Shown one piece after another: positions 60,834-63,083 of a stretch of DNA of 63,083 bases. Below the pieces are notes generated by a model. It did no database searches and was not told the DNA's origin. It saw only the letters and a program-made list of their open reading frames with translations. The position numbers and the translations under genes are program-made. Source of the DNA: Balneolales bacterium (lineage in GTDB: Bacteria > Bacteroidota > Rhodothermia > Balneolales > Cyclonatronaceae); assembly GCA_020832405.1 (NCBI GenBank), contig JAFIET010000003.1, forward strand, positions 33,769 to 96,851, read 5' to 3'. Positions within the stretch are counted from its first letter, which is position 1. The number at the start of each line of letters is the position of its first letter.

Positions 60834-63083
60834 ATGAATACAAAACATTTCATTCTCACTCTAATCGTACTGCTGCTTGGTTCGGCAGCAGCGATGGCAC
60901 AGTTTGCCGGCGGTGAAGGCCGCGGTGATTTCATGTACAGCTTCCCGCCGGAACCCGATCCGGTGCTTCTTGTGTCAACCGAATCACTGGATTTTGGCTC
61001 GGTCCCGATCGGCAACAGCGCTTCTGAAAGCTTTACCCTCATCTATCAGGGCTTCGGGCAGCTTACTGTGAGCAGCATCACGTCCGATAACGACGCCTTC
61101 CTGGTGTCAGATGCATCTCTGATCCTCGGCTTGGGTGAAAACCGTACCGTAAGCGTTACCTTTCAGCCCGCTTTTCTCGGCCCAACAGGCGGAACCATTA
61201 CCATAGTAAGCAGTCTCGGTGAGCTTACTGTAACTGTGAACGGCAGCGGCGCAGAACCCGGCGAACTGGTGCTCAATCCGGAAAGCATCAGTTTTGAAGT
61301 GGACGAAGGTGAGGACGGCGGCTTCAGCTTTACCCTGAGCAACACCGGTGGCTTCCCCTTCGATTTCAGTATCATCAGCGGACTTACGGCTCAAAGCAGG
61401 CTGCTTTTACCGGTCGGGAAGGTCACTGAAGCCGTTACGGCTAAACCGCTGTCGGGCAGGGATATTTCATCAGGGCACGAGCTTCAGACTGCTCCTCCGG
61501 CTGGGCTTATCAGCCCGCCTACTACATCAGGTGATGCTGCATCTCCCTTGTACCGCAGTGCTTTGGACAACGAGCTTGTCCTCACGCATTCATTATCACA
61601 GAACATTACTGCAGGAGGTCCAAGATGTGGCCATTCAAGCAATACCAGAACTAGTAGTACAAGCTTTCTCCGCACTTACACCCTTGCTGATTTCGGAATT
61701 GATATCGGATTCAGCGTTACAGCGGTTCAGTTTGGTATTAGACTTGTAGATGGCCCTGCTTTACCATTACAAGCACGGATCTACCTTCTTGAAGGTGACT
61801 TCGTATTCTCTAACATGACGCTTCTGGGAAGCAGCACTGTTACTGTGGATAGCAACAACAATAACAGTGTGATTACGATACCTGTTGATGCAGTAATTCC
61901 TGCAGGCGCTACCCTGGTGGCAGAAGTGTTCGTTGACAGATCAGAATCCTCAAACTTCTTTCCAGGGGTAAATTCTGAAGGCGCAACAGCACCCTCATAT
62001 CTTGCCGCTGCTAACTGTGGCGTTCCGGAGCCTGTAACCAACGCTTCAGTTGGTTTCCCAGATTCACATCTGATCCTCAATGTGGTCGGTGAAAGCGGCG
62101 ACGGCCTTTTCGTTTTGGAACCCAAAACCGGAACCATTCCCCCGGGTGAAACCGTAGAAGTAAATGTTATGGCCCTCACATCTGAACTTGAAGCGGGAAG
62201 CTACAACGCACAGATAATTGTTTCCACCAACTCTACCCTTACCCCTTCCGGACTTTTAGAGGTAAACTTTGATGTAATCGACACCACCCCGGTCTGGAAC
62301 CAAACCTTCGACGGCACGGCGGGCTGGCGATTGGTTGGCTCTCCCGTTCGCGGTACAACCTACGGCGAGCTGCTCAGCAGCATCTGGACACAGGGCTACA
62401 CCGGTTCGGCCTCTTCCAACCCTGACGCCGACCCTAACGTGCTCTTCTATGATGAAACAGCCGGCACATGGCTGCCTCCGTCTGAGGCCGGAAATATCGT
62501 AGGATCAGACGGCAGCAGTCCGGATTTTGATAATGCCGGTCGCAGCTTTGCCGTGTTTATGTTTGATGCCGATGTGATCGGCGGTCCCGCTGTCTGGCCC
62601 AAAACCCTCAGCGCTGCCGGTGAACGCATTGCCGGAACCGTGCCGGTGGTGCTCACCCGAACAGAAGATACCGGCAGTGAAAATCAGCCGGGATGGAACA
62701 TGGTAGCCAACCCCTACCCTTTTGACATCGACTGGAATGCACTTGTGGCTGACGGCGGCCTTGAGGATGTGTTCGGTACTGTTTTTGTTTTTGATAACGA
62801 AGCCAATCTCGGCTCCGGCGCTTTCAGGCCTGCATTCGGCTTTGAAATGGACGGACTCGCCGGCAATATCGCGCACGACGGCATCATTCGCAGCTTCGAA
62901 GGATTTCAGGCGCGGGTGTTCGCCAACCGCACCAACGGCACCATCACCTTTGATGAGGCCTATGCGGCCGGTAACGGCGGCGAAGAACCAATGGGTGAAG
63001 CAGCTGTGCCCTATCTGGCGCTTTCAGTTACCGGCAACGGCCTTGCCGAACTCGCCGTCCTAACCTTTTTTGAAAATGCTGGC
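60834..63083 (+). CDS. Secreted multi-domain surface protein, 3' end cut by window edge
   Basis: The ATG at 60834 opens a frame that I translated without a stop to the last base (750 codons). A signal peptide (NTKHFILTLIVLLLGSAAAMAQ) is followed by an Ig-like choice-of-anchor/HYDIN-type domain (LDFGSVPIGNSASESFTLIY, GENRTVSVTFQPAFLG). A second such module is interrupted at about residues 180-425 by a different beta-sandwich domain with conserved cysteines (GGPRCGHSSNT, LAAANCGVPEP). The region after it contains the pattern WNQTFDGTAGWRLVGSPV. The inserted part uses more A/T-ending codons than its flanks. A C-terminal sorting domain is expected beyond the window. Function is not recognised. 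Confidence 0.85.
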   Translation, partial: MNTKHFILTLIVLLLGSAAAMAQFAGGEGRGDFMYSFPPEPDPVLLVSTESLDFGSVPIGNSASESFTLIYQGFGQLTVSSITSDNDAFLVSDASLILGLGENRTVSVTFQPAFLGPTGGTITIVSSLGELTVTVNGSGAEPGELVLNPESISFEVDEGEDGGFSFTLSNTGGFPFDFSIISGLTAQSRLLLPVGKVTEAVTAKPLSGRDISSGHELQTAPPAGLISPPTTSGDAASPLYRSALDNELVLTHSLSQNITAGGPRCGHSSNTRTSSTSFLRTYTLADFGIDIGFSVTAVQFGIRLVDGPALPLQARIYLLEGDFVFSNMTLLGSSTVTVDSNNNNSVITIPVDAVIPAGATLVAEVFVDRSESSNFFPGVNSEGATAPSYLAAANCGVPEPVTNASVGFPDSHLILNVVGESGDGLFVLEPKTGTIPPGETVEVNVMALTSELEAGSYNAQIIVSTNSTLTPSGLLEVNFDVIDTTPVWNQTFDGTAGWRLVGSPVRGTTYGELLSSIWTQGYTGSASSNPDADPNVLFYDETAGTWLPPSEAGNIVGSDGSSPDFDNAGRSFAVFMFDADVIGGPAVWPKTLSAAGERIAGTVPVVLTRTEDTGSENQPGWNMVANPYPFDIDWNALVADGGLEDVFGTVFVFDNEANLGSGAFRPAFGFEMDGLAGNIAHDGIIRSFEGFQARVFANRTNGTITFDEAYAAGNGGEEPMGEAAVPYLALSVTGNGLAELAVLTFFENAG

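Overview
The window comes from a Gram-negative bacterium of the Bacteroidota/Rhodothermota/Balneolota branch with moderate GC. This placement is inference from gene content: a BamA gene followed by OmpH/Skp-like chaperones, several large secreted proteins with PNPFNP-type C-terminal sorting domains (the signature of type IX secretion cargo), lamin-tail-domain and penicillin-acylase family proteins, and start codons that mostly lack a strong Shine-Dalgarno sequence. No rRNA, tRNA, CRISPR array, transposase or phage gene was seen. Most of the window reads as chromosomal housekeeping and envelope biology.

Region 1 (1-10.3 kb, minus strand) is an envelope-assembly cluster. In transcription order it runs: LysM lytic transglycosylase, S41 carboxy-terminal protease, PHP phosphoesterase, lumazine synthase, undecaprenyl diphosphate synthase, BamA, and three tandem Skp/OmpH-like chaperones, the last one cut by the window edge. 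Region 2 (10.4-19.4 kb) holds NAD+ synthetase, a GNAT protein, a NUDIX hydrolase, CTP synthase, two small membrane proteins, the 23S rRNA methyltransferase RlmB, and a sensor kinase/response regulator pair.

Region 3 (19.9-24.6 kb, plus strand) has a YtrA-type ABC transporter operon (ATPase, permease, GntR regulator, small anchored protein) behind a striking repeat/palindrome operator. It is followed by a cyclic-nucleotide-binding protein coupled to a PerM/AI-2E family membrane protein. Region 4 (24.8-36.2 kb) is the most interesting part. An outer-membrane-like protein is followed by a putative signalling operon: a 1674-aa secreted NHL/TPR/transglutaminase-like protein, a FecR-domain/TPR protein, a CHASE2 class III nucleotidyl cyclase, and an MBL-fold hydrolase. 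A GAF-SpoIIE phosphatase lies convergently. With the cNMP-binding protein upstream, this could form a complete envelope-sensing cAMP circuit (sensor, cyclase, possible phosphodiesterase, effector).

Region 5 (36.5-50.2 kb) contains a lipoprotein, a secreted subtilase, cysteine desulfurase, a DUF1499-like lipoprotein, a membrane protein coupled to a class III CoA-transferase, glutamate racemase, a LemA/HtpX-like pair separated by a strong intrinsic terminator, a small membrane protein and a penicillin acylase. Region 6 (50.3-63.1 kb) is rich in secreted proteins. It has a 1909-aa protein with six lamin-tail domains, a PNPFNP-domain protein with distinctive codon use, an FGE-fold protein lacking the catalytic cysteines, and a cell-surface protein running off the window. 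Methylglyoxal synthase and a 2H RNA ligase-like protein lie among them.
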